Source of the DNA: Thermoproteota archaeon
GTDB taxonomy: Archaea > Thermoproteota > Methanomethylicia > Methanomethylicales > Methanomethylicaceae
Direction: 5' to 3'
Length of the DNA: 38,763 bases
Assembly: GCA_030055575.1 (NCBI GenBank)
Contig: JASFYL010000007.1
Coordinates: forward strand, 1-38,763
Position 1 is the first letter of the stretch. Every line of letters starts with the position of its first letter. A program made the position numbers and the translations under genes. Shown one piece after another: positions 7,716 through 16,179 of the stretch. The notes beneath the pieces were generated by a model that was not told where the DNA came from, made no database searches, and was given only the letters and a program-made list of their open reading frames with translations.

Positions 7716-8689
7716 TGGTGACGGACTTGAACCCACCGTGCGAACTGACCGTAAGGGAACTGCTCCCGGTATTGAGAACCCTGATTGCCAAAGAGCTCGC
7801 CGAAAACCATGGATACACCCAGACAAAGATAGCAAAGAAACTAGGTGTTACCCAGGCGGCCGTGAGCGGGTACCTTACACAGGAGGTCACCGACGCAACG
7901 GTTAAGCCTTTCGACATCAAGGAGCTCAGTGAGATCGCCAAGAACTTCGCCTCCGAGATAACAATGAAGAGGTTTACCCATTCAGACATGATCAACAACA
8001 TCTGTGAGATATGCCTCAACCTGAGGCGGGGCGGATCGATATGCCACGCACATAGGCTGAAGATCCAAGAACTTGAGGATGAGAAGTGTAGCATATGTAT
8101 GCAGCTGCACATGAGCCTGACCGACATCTCGGACATGCGGAGAGGCACTCTAAGCGACCTGACTGTGGCGGTCTCGATGATAGAGAATACGCCGGAGTTC
8201 GTGGAGCTGGAGCCGCAGGTACTCTCTAACCTCGTTATGGCTATCAAGAATGCGAAGGGGGTCGCGGATGTCGCAGGGATACCCGGGAGGCTTGTAAAGA
8301 TAAGGGGCAAGGTGATGTCCCTCATGGATCCTGAGTTTGGTGTCTCAAGCCATCTCGCGAAGCTTGTGTTAAGGATCATGAACGTGAACCCTGAGGCCAG
8401 GTCGGCAATCAACACGGCGTACAACGAGAAGGTGGCGGACGCAATAAAGAGGATGGGCTTCTCCTGTGCGGTGTTCGAACGGACACCCGCTCAGAAGGGC
8501 GAGGAGGAGCTCTTCGACTTTGCAGAGAAAGCGTTCAGGGAGGGTGGAGGCTGGGTCGATGTGGTCGTCGATGCCGGGGGCATAGGGATCGAGCCGAACG
8601 CGTATTTCTTCGAGAAGAACGCACTAAGACTGGCTGACAGGATTGTCAGGGTTGCCAGGTTGGTAAGTGCAAGAAAGAACCAAAAGTGA
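7715..8689 (+). CDS. thiR: ThiR-type regulator: HTH plus ThiN-like thiamine-phosphate sensing domain
   Basis: A 324-residue transcription factor. Residues ~10-60 form an XRE-like HTH (GYTQTKIAKKLGVTQAAVSGYL). A linker carries a cysteine/histidine cluster (CEIC, CHAH, CSIC at ~90-130) that could bind a metal. The last ~170 residues are a ThiN domain, but the catalytic pair in thiDN (FGASRHVAR) reads FGVSSHLAK here, losing the Arg, as expected for a sensing rather than catalytic domain. ThiR proteins are known archaeal repressors of thiamine genes that bind thiamine phosphates. Divergence from thiDN and repeats in the 58-base gap support autoregulation. ATG 7715 is used; GTG 7718 is possible. 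Confidence 0.85.
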   Translation: MVTDLNPPCELTVRELLPVLRTLIAKELAENHGYTQTKIAKKLGVTQAAVSGYLTQEVTDATVKPFDIKELSEIAKNFASEITMKRFTHSDMINNICEICLNLRRGGSICHAHRLKIQELEDEKCSICMQLHMSLTDISDMRRGTLSDLTVAVSMIENTPEFVELEPQVLSNLVMAIKNAKGVADVAGIPGRLVKIRGKVMSLMDPEFGVSSHLAKLVLRIMNVNPEARSAINTAYNEKVADAIKRMGFSCAVFERTPAQKGEEELFDFAEKAFREGGGWVDVVVDAGGIGIEPNAYFFEKNALRLADRIVRVARLVSARKNQK

Positions 8690-8741
8690 GGCATCAATTT
8701 ATTACCGACAATGGAATAGAAGTTCCGAAACGGTGTGGCAT

Positions 8742-9893
8742 TTGCCCGCGAACCTGCCTCCTCAAGCTAGGGCTGCTGAGAGAAGATACATCGAGGCAAA
8801 GACGCTACCAGAGAAGATAAAGTACCTCCAAGAGTTCATCTCGTCCATACCTGAGCACAAAGGAAACGAGAAGATGCGGGGATTTCTAAGGAGGCGGCTA
8901 GCGGAGCTGAAGGAGGAGCTCGAGACTCAGAAAAAGAGGAAGGCAGGCAGTGGCGGCGGTGGATTCTCGGTCAAGAAAGAAGGAGCCGCACAAGTGGTAA
9001 TAGTCGGATTGCCGGGATCAGGAAAGAGCAGCCTCCTCGCATCGACTACCAACGCAAGGGTCCAAATCGGGGATCATCCGTTCACCACAAAGGAGCCCTC
9101 CCCAGGAATGCTGAGCTTTGAAGACCTCCAGTTCCAGCTGGTGGACACCCCAGCGATATTCGAGGGTGCCTATTACGGTCTCTCGTGGGGTGCGCAGCTG
9201 ATGAGCGTAATCAGGAACGCAGACGGCATGATAGTCCTCCTAGACGGGGCTGATCCAGTAAGTCAGTACACTGTAATCATGAAAGAGCTCAAGATGGCAG
9301 GGATCACCATCGATAGGCCCAGGAGCAAGATAGAAATAGAGAGGACAACTGGAGGGGGTGTGCAGATTGCATGTGCTGGTAGGATTACGTGCGATGTGAA
9401 TGAAGTCGAGGAGATCCTCAAGGAGGCAGGGGTCAGGAATGCTGTTGTCAGGATATGGGGCGACGCAGGGAGGGAGGAGATACTCGAGGCGCTCGAGCAG
9501 ACAAAGATGTACAAGCCTGCTTTGATATTGGTGAACAAAGTCGACATCTATCCTGATGCTGTTATGAAGTTCGAAGAGGCGGTTGGGAAGAGGGCCCTCG
9601 GGATCTCGACGAAAACTGGGGTTAATCTGAGTCTCCTAGGCCGGGAGATCTTCATGGTATTGGAGATAATCAGGGTGTACACGAAGGAGGTGGGGGGGGA
9701 GCCGACGAGTAAACCGATTGTGATGAAGAAGGGCTCCAAGGTCATTGATGTCGCAAAGATAGTCCATTCCCACCTTTACAAAAACTTCAAGATAGCTAGG
9801 ATCTGGGGCACCTCAGCCAAATACGATGCCGAGAAGGTGGGGGCAGACCACGAGCTCGCGGACGGCGATGTAGTGGAGATCAGGATAAAGTAA
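8742..9893 (+). CDS. DRG/OBG-family GTPase with C-terminal TGS domain
   Basis: About 383 residues. An N-terminal helical region (PEKIKYLQEF...LRRRLAELKEELE) is followed by the G domain: P-loop VGLPGSGKSS, switch II/G3 LVDTPAIFEG, and G4 LVNKVD, with a helical insertion between G3 and G4. The C-terminal ~70 residues (KGSKVIDVAKIVHSHLYKNF...HELADGDVVEIRI) are a TGS domain. Such GTPases act with ribosomes or RNA; the exact partner is unknown. The ORF track extends upstream into thiR; TTG 8742 gives the usual family N-terminus (P-A-N-L-P-P), while GTG 8733 is an alternative. It follows thiR by about 50 bases and may be co-transcribed. Confidence 0.85.
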   Translation: MPANLPPQARAAERRYIEAKTLPEKIKYLQEFISSIPEHKGNEKMRGFLRRRLAELKEELETQKKRKAGSGGGGFSVKKEGAAQVVIVGLPGSGKSSLLASTTNARVQIGDHPFTTKEPSPGMLSFEDLQFQLVDTPAIFEGAYYGLSWGAQLMSVIRNADGMIVLLDGADPVSQYTVIMKELKMAGITIDRPRSKIEIERTTGGGVQIACAGRITCDVNEVEEILKEAGVRNAVVRIWGDAGREEILEALEQTKMYKPALILVNKVDIYPDAVMKFEEAVGKRALGISTKTGVNLSLLGREIFMVLEIIRVYTKEVGGEPTSKPIVMKKGSKVIDVAKIVHSHLYKNFKIARIWGTSAKYDAEKVGADHELADGDVVEIRIK

Positions 9894-9987
9894 GTAAAAT
9901 AGGGTTCAAAGCGTGGAACGTAGAAAGAATTATTTTAGGCAAGGGACACGGTATATCGAGAAGCCGTCCCAAGCAATGGTGGTCACA

Positions 9988-11229
9988 ATGGTTAGAATTG
10001 CTCAGATATCATGTGGCTCGGAGTACAGCGGAATCCAAGCCGAGATCGAAAAGGCTGCAAAGATCGTCGGTGGCAGCATCTTCGTGCCAGAAGTCGATGT
10101 CTCAGACATCAGGACGATAGAGGACGAAATAGGGTTCCATGTTGCAAGCCCAGGGCTCAGGGTGATGATGGCTAGGGCGAAGGCTATTGTCGACGGCAGG
10201 GTTGACGCGGACGGTGTATTTATAGCCACTTGCTTCAGGTGTGCCGAAGGCGCCTTGGTTAGGAGCGTCGTCAGAAGGTATATCCAGAGCCAGACAAAGA
10301 TACCCGTTGTTACGTATTCCTTCACCGAGAGGACGAAGGCGGGCGCGCTCCTCCTTAGAATGGAGGCGCTGGTCAACATCATTGACAAGAAGCCGCTCTT
10401 CGCGAGAATGAAGCAGGAAGGCATAACCGCGGGGATAGACTCGGGGTCTACAACAACGAAAGCAGTTGTGATGAAGGACAATGAGATCATCGGACAGGGA
10501 TGGCTCCCTACCACGGGCGTGCTAGACTCGGGCATGGCGGCCCTGAACCAAGCTTTGAAAGAGGCAGGGATAGACGAATCGAAACTCGAGGCGGTCGGGG
10601 TCACAGGGTACGGAAGGGCAATACTCAAGGAAAAGTACAAAGCCCAGCTGGCAATGGAAGAGGTCTCCACATGCTCGAAGGGGGCGCTCTTCCTTACAGA
10701 CAGGCAGAGAGGAGATGCTACAGTCATAGACATCGGAGGCATGGATAACAAGGCAGTTACCCTATACGACAGCATACCAGACAGCTTCACGGTCGGGGGA
10801 GTCTGTGCCGGGGCGTCTGGGAGGTTCCTCGAGACCACCGCCAAGAGGCTAGGGGTTCCGATCGAGCAGTTCGGGGAACTGGCTGCTAAGGGGAACTGGA
10901 AGGCGGTGCCAATGAATGCCTACTGCATAGTCTTCGGCCTCCAGGATCTGGTCGCCGGGCTCGCGGGCGGTGCGAAGCCAGAGGACGCGGCAGCAGCCGC
11001 GTGTCACAGCGTCGCTGAGCAGGTCTTCGAGCAGCAGCTCCAAGAGATCGACATCAGGTACCCGATAATACAGGTGGGCTCGACAGCCCTAGTTAAGGGA
11101 CTTGTCAAGGCCATGTCTGAGATACTAAGCGTTGAGATGATAGTACCCAAGAAGCCCAATCTAATCGGGTGCGTCGGGGCGGCAGTCATGGTATCCGGGA
11201 TGAAAGATCTAGAAGAATCGAGGAGATAA
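9988..11229 (+). CDS. Methanogenesis marker protein 15: BadF/BadG/HgdC-type ATPase
   Basis: About 413 residues. The N-terminal ~130 residues are specific to this methanogen family ([13 protein letters not shown], then a FRCAEG cysteine). The rest is an ASKHA-fold activator ATPase: phosphate loop [14 protein letters not shown], the second phosphate motif [12 protein letters not shown], and two cysteines in positions used by 2-hydroxyacyl-CoA dehydratase activators for a subunit-bridging 4Fe-4S cluster (CAGASGRFL and YCIVFGLQD). By family analogy it would use ATP to push an electron to low potential; a role in activating the MCR nickel cofactor F430 is a reasonable inference, as the gene stands directly before ycaO-tfuA-atwA. 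The start could also be ATG 9976. Confidence 0.88.
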   Translation: MVRIAQISCGSEYSGIQAEIEKAAKIVGGSIFVPEVDVSDIRTIEDEIGFHVASPGLRVMMARAKAIVDGRVDADGVFIATCFRCAEGALVRSVVRRYIQSQTKIPVVTYSFTERTKAGALLLRMEALVNIIDKKPLFARMKQEGITAGIDSGSTTTKAVVMKDNEIIGQGWLPTTGVLDSGMAALNQALKEAGIDESKLEAVGVTGYGRAILKEKYKAQLAMEEVSTCSKGALFLTDRQRGDATVIDIGGMDNKAVTLYDSIPDSFTVGGVCAGASGRFLETTAKRLGVPIEQFGELAAKGNWKAVPMNAYCIVFGLQDLVAGLAGGAKPEDAAAAACHSVAEQVFEQQLQEIDIRYPIIQVGSTALVKGLVKAMSEILSVEMIVPKKPNLIGCVGAAVMVSGMKDLEESRR

Positions 11230-11248
11230 ATCTGCGGGCGGCACAGAA

Positions 11249-12460
11249 ATGATCCTCAAGCCAGTACCCAAGGGGTACACTTCTGGGACCCATCGGGAGA
11301 GACCCCCATCTGTGACGCTCGAATGGGTCGCCGCGGTCAAGGAGAAGGCAGGAATAACGAGGGTAGCAGAGATAACAGGGCTCGATAGGATAGGGATCCC
11401 CATCTTCACTTCGATAAGACCCATGGCTTCAAAGGGAGCGGTCACCGTCTATACGGGCAAGGGCTCATCGGAGGAGGAGGCAGAGGTCTCCGCCATAATG
11501 GAAGGCATAGAACGGTTCTCTGCAGAGCCTCGCGGCTTCGAGCTCGTGAGGGGGTCATTCTCCGAGCTCGCAAAGGCGTGGAATGTCCTCGACCCGAACA
11601 GGCTGATCCTACCGCGGAGATACCCGCTCGGAGAGGAGATCGAGTGGGTCAGAGGACACTACATCACGGATGAGAAGGAAGTATTGGTTCCTGCAGAGGC
11701 GGTCTTTCATCCTTACTCACGCGCGAACCAGCTCTTCAGGACGAACACGAACGGCCTCGCGGTCGGGAACGTGTTGGAAGAGGCGATCGTCCACGGACTC
11801 ATGGAGCTGATAGAGAGGGACGCTTGGTCCCTCTTCGAGGCAGGAATAACCGAGGGGGCAGACTTGGAGATAGGCAGCTGCAAGACAGGAATGGCAGGTC
11901 CCCTATTGGACAAGATGGAGAGGGCAGGAATAGAAGTCTACGCTAAAGACATAACTTCAGACATCGGGATACCGACTGTCGCAGTGGCGATTGATGACCA
12001 AGTTACCAAGGATCCAGCGCTCCTTTCCCTCGGTGTAGGTACCCACCTTGTGGCAGAGATAGCGGTGGTCAGGGCGCTGACCGAGGCCGTGCAGAGCAGG
12101 CTGACTACGATACATGGCACCAGAGAAGACACGGTCAAGGCAGAGTTTGCCAGGAGGATCGGGTACGAGAGAATGAAAAGGATAAACAGGAAGTGGTTTG
12201 CCCCGAGTCAGAGAAAAACCACGCTCCAGCAAATGAAATCATACACCACCGAGGACTTCCTCGAAGACATAAAATACACGCTGGAGTCACTAAGAAGGGT
12301 CGGTCTCGCCGAGGTGATAGTGGTGGATCTTACAAGGCGTGAAACTGGTGTGCCGGCGGTGAGAGTCATCGTCCCGGGGCTGGAGGTCTACGCCCTTGAC
12401 AAGGAGAGGGCTGGCGAGAGGCTTCGCGCCCGTCGGAGGGGAGCGGATAAGGATAGATGA
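11249..12460 (+). CDS. ycaO: YcaO protein for McrA thioglycine formation (methanogenesis marker 1)
   Basis: A 403-residue YcaO-fold ATP-dependent enzyme. With TfuA, YcaO is known in Methanosarcina to thioamidate the conserved active-site glycine of McrA (Gly451 in this window's McrA). Visible YcaO features are the Glu-rich ATP/Mg segments EEEAEVSAIMEGIERFSAEPRG (shown in part) around residue 80-100, ALxxGLxExIERD-like EAIVHGLMELIERD near 185, and the repeated small-residue strand GVGTHLVAEIAVVRALTEAVQSR. It overlaps tfuA by four bases (ATGA), so the two are translationally coupled. The sulfur donor is not encoded here. Confidence 0.92.
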   Translation: MILKPVPKGYTSGTHRERPPSVTLEWVAAVKEKAGITRVAEITGLDRIGIPIFTSIRPMASKGAVTVYTGKGSSEEEAEVSAIMEGIERFSAEPRGFELVRGSFSELAKAWNVLDPNRLILPRRYPLGEEIEWVRGHYITDEKEVLVPAEAVFHPYSRANQLFRTNTNGLAVGNVLEEAIVHGLMELIERDAWSLFEAGITEGADLEIGSCKTGMAGPLLDKMERAGIEVYAKDITSDIGIPTVAVAIDDQVTKDPALLSLGVGTHLVAEIAVVRALTEAVQSRLTTIHGTREDTVKAEFARRIGYERMKRINRKWFAPSQRKTTLQQMKSYTTEDFLEDIKYTLESLRRVGLAEVIVVDLTRRETGVPAVRVIVPGLEVYALDKERAGERLRARRRGADKDR

Positions 12461-13110
12461 GAGCTGCAGTCTTCCTCGGCCCCAGCCTCCCGAGGGAGGA
12501 GGCCCTCCGGGTGTTTAGGTCTGCGGTCTACTACCCTCCGGCGGCGAGGGGTGACATAGCCGCTGCGGCGGATAGTGGATTTCAGATAATCGGGCTCATA
12601 GACGGCGTCTTTTACCAGCAGGCAGCGGTCTCCCACAGGGAGATACTCGATGCCATGAGCGGGGGGATCAGGATATTTGGGGGCTCAAGCATGGGAGCCC
12701 TAAGGGCATCCGAGCTAGATGTCTTTGGGATGGTAGGCGTAGGGAAGATCTACGAGTGGTATAAGTCCGGAAAGATAAGATCCGACGATGAGGTCGCATT
12801 GGCGTTCCACCCAATGGACTACAGACCCCTCTCAGAGCCGCTCGTAAATACGAGGGCCACTCTGGAGAGGCTCTTTATTGAGGGTCGCATCTCTCTGAGA
12901 GAGCACGACTTGCTCCTCGGGGCGGCAAAGGCGATCCAATTCCAGCTCAGGAACCCATACAGGATAATTCAGAAAGCACTACACGACGGGCTCGAGAAAG
13001 AGCGAGGGAGGGAGCTATTGGACTGCATGCTGAAGGCGCGGGTGGATCTGAAGAGGGAGGACGCCCTCATGGTGCTTAAGAGGATAAAGGATGAAGTTAA
13101 AGAGCTTTAG
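12457..13110 (+). CDS. tfuA: TfuA-like partner of YcaO
   Basis: A 217-residue TfuA-core protein: FLGPSLP at the N-terminus, the YYPPAARGDI segment, IIGLIDGVFYQQAAVSHREI, and the GGSSMGALRASEL motif near residues 70-85 are all typical. TfuA is thought to deliver or activate sulfide for YcaO thioamidation of McrA. The start ATG overlaps the ycaO stop, giving a fixed one-to-one pair. The C-terminal ~80 residues are helical and charged. Downstream there is a 173-base gap with several inverted repeats before atwA. Confidence 0.92.
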   Translation: MRAAVFLGPSLPREEALRVFRSAVYYPPAARGDIAAAADSGFQIIGLIDGVFYQQAAVSHREILDAMSGGIRIFGGSSMGALRASELDVFGMVGVGKIYEWYKSGKIRSDDEVALAFHPMDYRPLSEPLVNTRATLERLFIEGRISLREHDLLLGAAKAIQFQLRNPYRIIQKALHDGLEKERGRELLDCMLKARVDLKREDALMVLKRIKDEVKEL

Positions 13111-13131
13111 TAGAAACTGTAGAGGCTACGA

Positions 13132-13153
13132 AAGTTCGGGAACTTCGTCCCGA
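13132..13153 (+). promoter_or_regulatory. Two mutually exclusive hairpins between tfuA and atwA
   Basis: AAGTTC-GG-GAACTT (13132-13145) is a 6-bp perfect inverted repeat. Its right half overlaps the left half of TCGGGA-ACTTCG-TCCCGA (13136-13153), another perfect 6-bp stem. Only one can form at a time, the arrangement seen in attenuators and switches. It may instead be a terminator for the ycaO-tfuA transcript or a DNA operator. Confidence 0.4.
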
Positions 13154-13168
13154 CAAGTCTGGTAAGAG

Positions 13169-13213
13169 TTCAGATGTTACATTAACGGCAACTTGGCGTT
13201 ATTGTAACCTGAA
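13169..13213 (+). promoter_or_regulatory. Long inverted repeat upstream of atwA
   Basis: GTTACATTAACG (13176-13187) and CGTTATTGTAAC (13197-13208) are inverted 12-mers with one mismatch around a 9-base loop. The stem can extend outward as TTCAG...CTGAA with a 2-base bulge. A TATA-like GATAAATATG (about 13238-13247) lies between this element and the atwA start, so it may be an operator upstream of an atwA promoter, or a structured RNA if transcription reads through from tfuA. Confidence 0.45.
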
Positions 13214-13283
13214 AAAGGTGGTTCAGACATAGAGAGAGATAAATATGTGGGACCTAAAAATAGGTTGTTTTCAGGGTGATAAA

Positions 13284-14900
13284 ATGAGCGTCCCCCTCAT
13301 AAGGGTCGAGAATGTCACAAAGTCATTCAACGGCAACAAGGTCCTTGACAACATCTCCCTCACCGTGGAGGAGGGCGATAGGATAGGCATCATCGGCAAG
13401 AGCGGCTCTGGAAAGACCGTGCTCCTCTCCATGATGAAAGGCATACGCGAGTACAGACCCGACTATGGGCGGATCATCTTCAACATCGCGGTCTGTGAGC
13501 ACTGCGAAACCGTTGAGGGTCCAAGCTGGGCGCATAAGAAGTGCCCGTATTGTTGCCCCCATTGTGAGAAGGAGATGAAGCTCGCAGAGGTCGATATTTA
13601 CAGCGATGACCCTAAGACAAAGTGGCTAAAGCAGCGGATCGCGATAATGTTCCAGAGAACCTTTGCGCTTTACGGAAGCCTAACCGTCTACGAGAACCTC
13701 GTCGAGGCACTTAACAAGGTTTCCTCCGAGGACGCCAGTAGGAAGGCGCTAGAAATTGCGAAAGAAATCGGCCTAAATAACAGGCTACTGCACGCCGCCC
13801 GGGATTTGAGTGGAGGGGAGAAACAGAGGGTAGTCTTGGGAAGGCAGTTAGCAGTCAAGCCGATACTGCTCCTCGCCGACGAACCCACGGGTACGCTCGA
13901 TCCTCTGAACGCAGACATGATCCACAAGATAATCAAGAGGGAGACCGGACCAGGTAAAAGCACTCTACTGGTGACATCACACCTACCAGGCGCCATAGAG
14001 GAGCTGTGCGATAAGGCGATCTTCCTCGAGGGTGGCAGGATACAGGCTTTTGGGGATCCGAAAAGTGTGGTTGAGAAGTTCATGTCGAAGCTATCCCCCG
14101 AAGAGGTCACCAAACCCCCTGAAACGGGAGACGTGATCCTCAGGGTGAAAGACCTGAAGAAGTACTACTTCTCGATAGACAAGGGAGTGGTCAAAGCCCT
14201 CGACGGAATAACCTTCGAGGTAAGGGAGAGGCAGATCTTTGGCATCATAGGCCTCAGCGGCGCAGGGAAGACGACGCTATCGAGGACGATAGCGGGCGTC
14301 ACTGCCCCCACTTCAGGTGTGATCGAGCTCAAGATCGGCGATGAGTGGATCAACATGCTAGAACCCGGCCCTATGGGGAGAGGTAGAGCCACCCCATTCC
14401 TGGGGCTGTTGCACCAAGAGTACGCGCTCTACCCTCACAGAACTGTGCAAGAGAACCTGACAGAGGCAATAGGGCTCGAACTGCCTGACGAGTTTGCCAG
14501 GTTCAAAGCCCACAGCGTGCTGACAGCCGCCGGCTTCGACGAGGCATCAATTGAACGGACATTGACCAAGTACCCAGACGAACTCAGCGAGGGGGAGAGG
14601 CACAGGGTCGCACTAGCTCAGGTACTAATAAAGGAGCCCATTATCGTACTGCTAGACGAGCCCTCAGGTACCATGGATCCCCTCACACAACAGGATGTCT
14701 CCAAGTCGATCAAGAACGCGAGGAACGAACTAGGGCAGACATTCCTGATCGTGTCCCACGACCTAGGCTTCGTAACCAACACCTGCGAGGAAGGGATATT
14801 GATGAGGGCGGGCAAGGTCGTCAGCAGGGGAAAACCTTCTGACCTGGCCAAAGAACTGACCCCAGAAGAGAAGGAAGAGCTAGCGAATTCCAAAAACTGA
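13284..14900 (+). CDS. atwA: Methyl-coenzyme M reductase activation component A2 (double ABC ATPase)
   Basis: 538 residues with two ABC ATPase domains and no membrane segments. Domain 1: Walker A IIGKSGSGKT (~36-45), signature LSGGEKQR, Walker B LLADEPTGTLD. Domain 2: GLSGAGKTT, LSEGERHR, VLLDEPSGTMD. Between Walker A and the signature of domain 1 is a cysteine cluster (CEHC at 71-74, CPYCCPHC at 87-94) that looks like a zinc or iron-sulfur site. A2 is known to supply ATP-driven energy for reductive activation of MCR together with McrC and Mmp3/7/17. The ORF track start at 13245 is replaced by ATG 13284, which has GGTGA upstream and starts at the domain boundary. The 3' end overlaps convergent marker 2 by 21 bases. 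Confidence 0.93.
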   Translation: MSVPLIRVENVTKSFNGNKVLDNISLTVEEGDRIGIIGKSGSGKTVLLSMMKGIREYRPDYGRIIFNIAVCEHCETVEGPSWAHKKCPYCCPHCEKEMKLAEVDIYSDDPKTKWLKQRIAIMFQRTFALYGSLTVYENLVEALNKVSSEDASRKALEIAKEIGLNNRLLHAARDLSGGEKQRVVLGRQLAVKPILLLADEPTGTLDPLNADMIHKIIKRETGPGKSTLLVTSHLPGAIEELCDKAIFLEGGRIQAFGDPKSVVEKFMSKLSPEEVTKPPETGDVILRVKDLKKYYFSIDKGVVKALDGITFEVRERQIFGIIGLSGAGKTTLSRTIAGVTAPTSGVIELKIGDEWINMLEPGPMGRGRATPFLGLLHQEYALYPHRTVQENLTEAIGLELPDEFARFKAHSVLTAAGFDEASIERTLTKYPDELSEGERHRVALAQVLIKEPIIVLLDEPSGTMDPLTQQDVSKSIKNARNELGQTFLIVSHDLGFVTNTCEEGILMRAGKVVSRGKPSDLAKELTPEEKEELANSKN

Positions 14901-15809
14901 CTCAAAAGAAAGATCCATGAATAACCTGCATTCCGAGCCTAGCCTTACCTTAATCTTCTTTGTATCATCGAACTTACCCACTACACTGGCAGAGAATCCT
15001 GCCCGGTTCAGCTTCTCTACAAGGGATCCATCGTCTGTGGCGAAGATGAATCCCATAGCAGGATAGGAAATGAACCAATCCGAGATGTTAGTACCCGCGG
15101 GTCTTGGGATCCTCCCCGCGTCAACCTCGGCTCCGACTGAGCTGGCCTCGCAGAGCATTGCCAAGCTCCCCAAAACACCAGGGGCACTGATGTCCCTGGA
15201 CGCTCTCACAAGCCCATATTCGATGGCTGATACAATCGATTCCAACATGACCCTGAGCTCAGTGCCGGTCTTCCTCAGCGTACTGTCAAAGCACCTGACC
15301 CACCCCTTCACCCCGAAGGAGCCGTCCAAGTCCAGTGCCATCACTATGAGATCCCCAGGTCTCGCAGTGCTCCCTTTTGCTACCTTCTTGGCGATCCCAA
15401 CAACTGCGGCATCAATCGCCTCATAGGAGGAGTCCGGATGGGTATGCCCCTTCAACAACTTGAGACCGTACTTGTCGAGCCCGGCCTTGATTCCCTCAGC
15501 CATTCTCCGCCTGGTTTCAAGGGTCCCAGACATGACATTCACATATCCCATGGGTCTGGCTCCCTTTACAACGACATCATTAACGTTAACTAACACAGAG
15601 TAGTACCCCGCGAACCAAGGGTCGGACTTTACGAGGTCTTCGGTTATACCATCGGTTGATACGACGATGTTTAGACCGCCAAACTCTATTACCCCTGCGT
15701 CGTCATACTCGTGCTCGCCTAGTATCTTTGTTATTTCGCCGATCTCAACCTTCCTTTTGAGACCCTTGAAATTCTTTGCCACGTTGATGATGTGGGAAAG
15801 ACCCTCCAA
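14880..15809 (-). CDS. Methanogenesis marker protein 2 (AIR synthase/SelD-related)
   Basis: A 309-residue protein of the PurM/SelD/ThiL ATP-binding superfamily. The N-terminal Asp-rich ATP/Mg motif is visible as EYDDAGVIEFGG and VVSTDGITEDLV, followed by VLVNVNDVVVKGARPMGYVNVMSG, the standard PurM-fold dimer-interface strand. The C-terminal domain holds GVLGSLAMLCEASSVGAEVDAGRIP. Marker 2 is restricted largely to methanogens and its reaction is unknown; the superfamily activates oxygens by phosphorylation or makes selenophosphate. TTG 15809 is the only good start, with AGGG six bases before. It is convergent with atwA and divergent from the DUF2098 gene, sharing a 70-base promoter region. Confidence 0.88.
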   Translation of the reverse strand: MEGLSHIINVAKNFKGLKRKVEIGEITKILGEHEYDDAGVIEFGGLNIVVSTDGITEDLVKSDPWFAGYYSVLVNVNDVVVKGARPMGYVNVMSGTLETRRRMAEGIKAGLDKYGLKLLKGHTHPDSSYEAIDAAVVGIAKKVAKGSTARPGDLIVMALDLDGSFGVKGWVRCFDSTLRKTGTELRVMLESIVSAIEYGLVRASRDISAPGVLGSLAMLCEASSVGAEVDAGRIPRPAGTNISDWFISYPAMGFIFATDDGSLVEKLNRAGFSASVVGKFDDTKKIKVRLGSECRLFMDLSFESVFGIR

Positions 15810-15844
15810 GCATATCCCTCAGGTTAATAGGAAAGTGGATAGAT

Positions 15845-15858
15845 CATTATATTATAAA
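15845..15858 (+). promoter_or_regulatory. TATA-like promoter for the DUF2098-HAD pair
   Basis: ATTATATTATAAAG stands about 25-35 bases before the ATG at 15880 and close to the divergent marker 2 start (15809). It is the only strongly AT-rich element in this gap and may serve both genes. Confidence 0.4.
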
Positions 15859-15879
15859 GTTTTGTGGAGGCAGACGAAG

Positions 15880-16170
15880 ATGGGGATCAAGGAAGGAGAC
15901 ACAGTAGTCTACAGCAAGACAGGAACCAAAGGCAGGATTTCCAGACTCGTAGAGTTGGAGGGAAAATTGTGGGCCGAGCTTGACACTACAGGGCTCCTTT
16001 ACGACGAAAATGCGCTTGAGGTCGTTGAGGTTGAGGATACTCCCAAAGAGGGGTGGACTGAGGCGTCTAGACCGAAAAAGGAAAGGGAACAAGAAAATGT
16101 ACGGGAGGAGGAGCTGAAGGGAGGGGACATGACCATCGATACGAGCGGGAGCTGCAGCGGGGCAGGGTGA
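15880..16170 (+). CDS. DUF2098-like methanogen protein with cysteine-bearing tail
   Basis: 96 residues from ATG 15880, with GTGGAGG as ribosome site; the ORF track version (15667) runs into marker 2 on the other strand. Residues 1-50 form a small SH3-like or beta-barrel core (GDTVVYSKTGTKGRISRLVE, LWAELDTTGLLY), matching DUF2098, a family found in methanogens. A charged linker (residues ~55-82) leads to a small flexible end, TSGSCSGAG, with the only cysteine five residues from the C-terminus. That layout suggests a binding core with a mobile tail; function is unknown. The next gene starts ten bases downstream, so they form an operon. Confidence 0.75.
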   Translation: MGIKEGDTVVYSKTGTKGRISRLVELEGKLWAELDTTGLLYDENALEVVEVEDTPKEGWTEASRPKKEREQENVREEELKGGDMTIDTSGSCSGAG

Positions 16171-16179
16171 GGAGGAGAG

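Noticed and set aside
7721-7742. Minus strand reads GGGTTCAAGTCCG, resembling a tRNA T-arm
   Set aside because: It lies in the N-terminal codons of thiR, which is well supported, and no acceptor stem, anticodon arm or D-arm pairs around it.
10002-10844. 280-codon ORF opposite marker protein 15
   Set aside because: Antisense shadow of a gene with clear ATPase motifs; no family features of its own.
15667-15879. Upstream extension of the DUF2098 ORF in the track
   Set aside because: Runs antisense through the start of marker 2 and over the promoter; ATG 15880 with GTGGAGG is a far better start.
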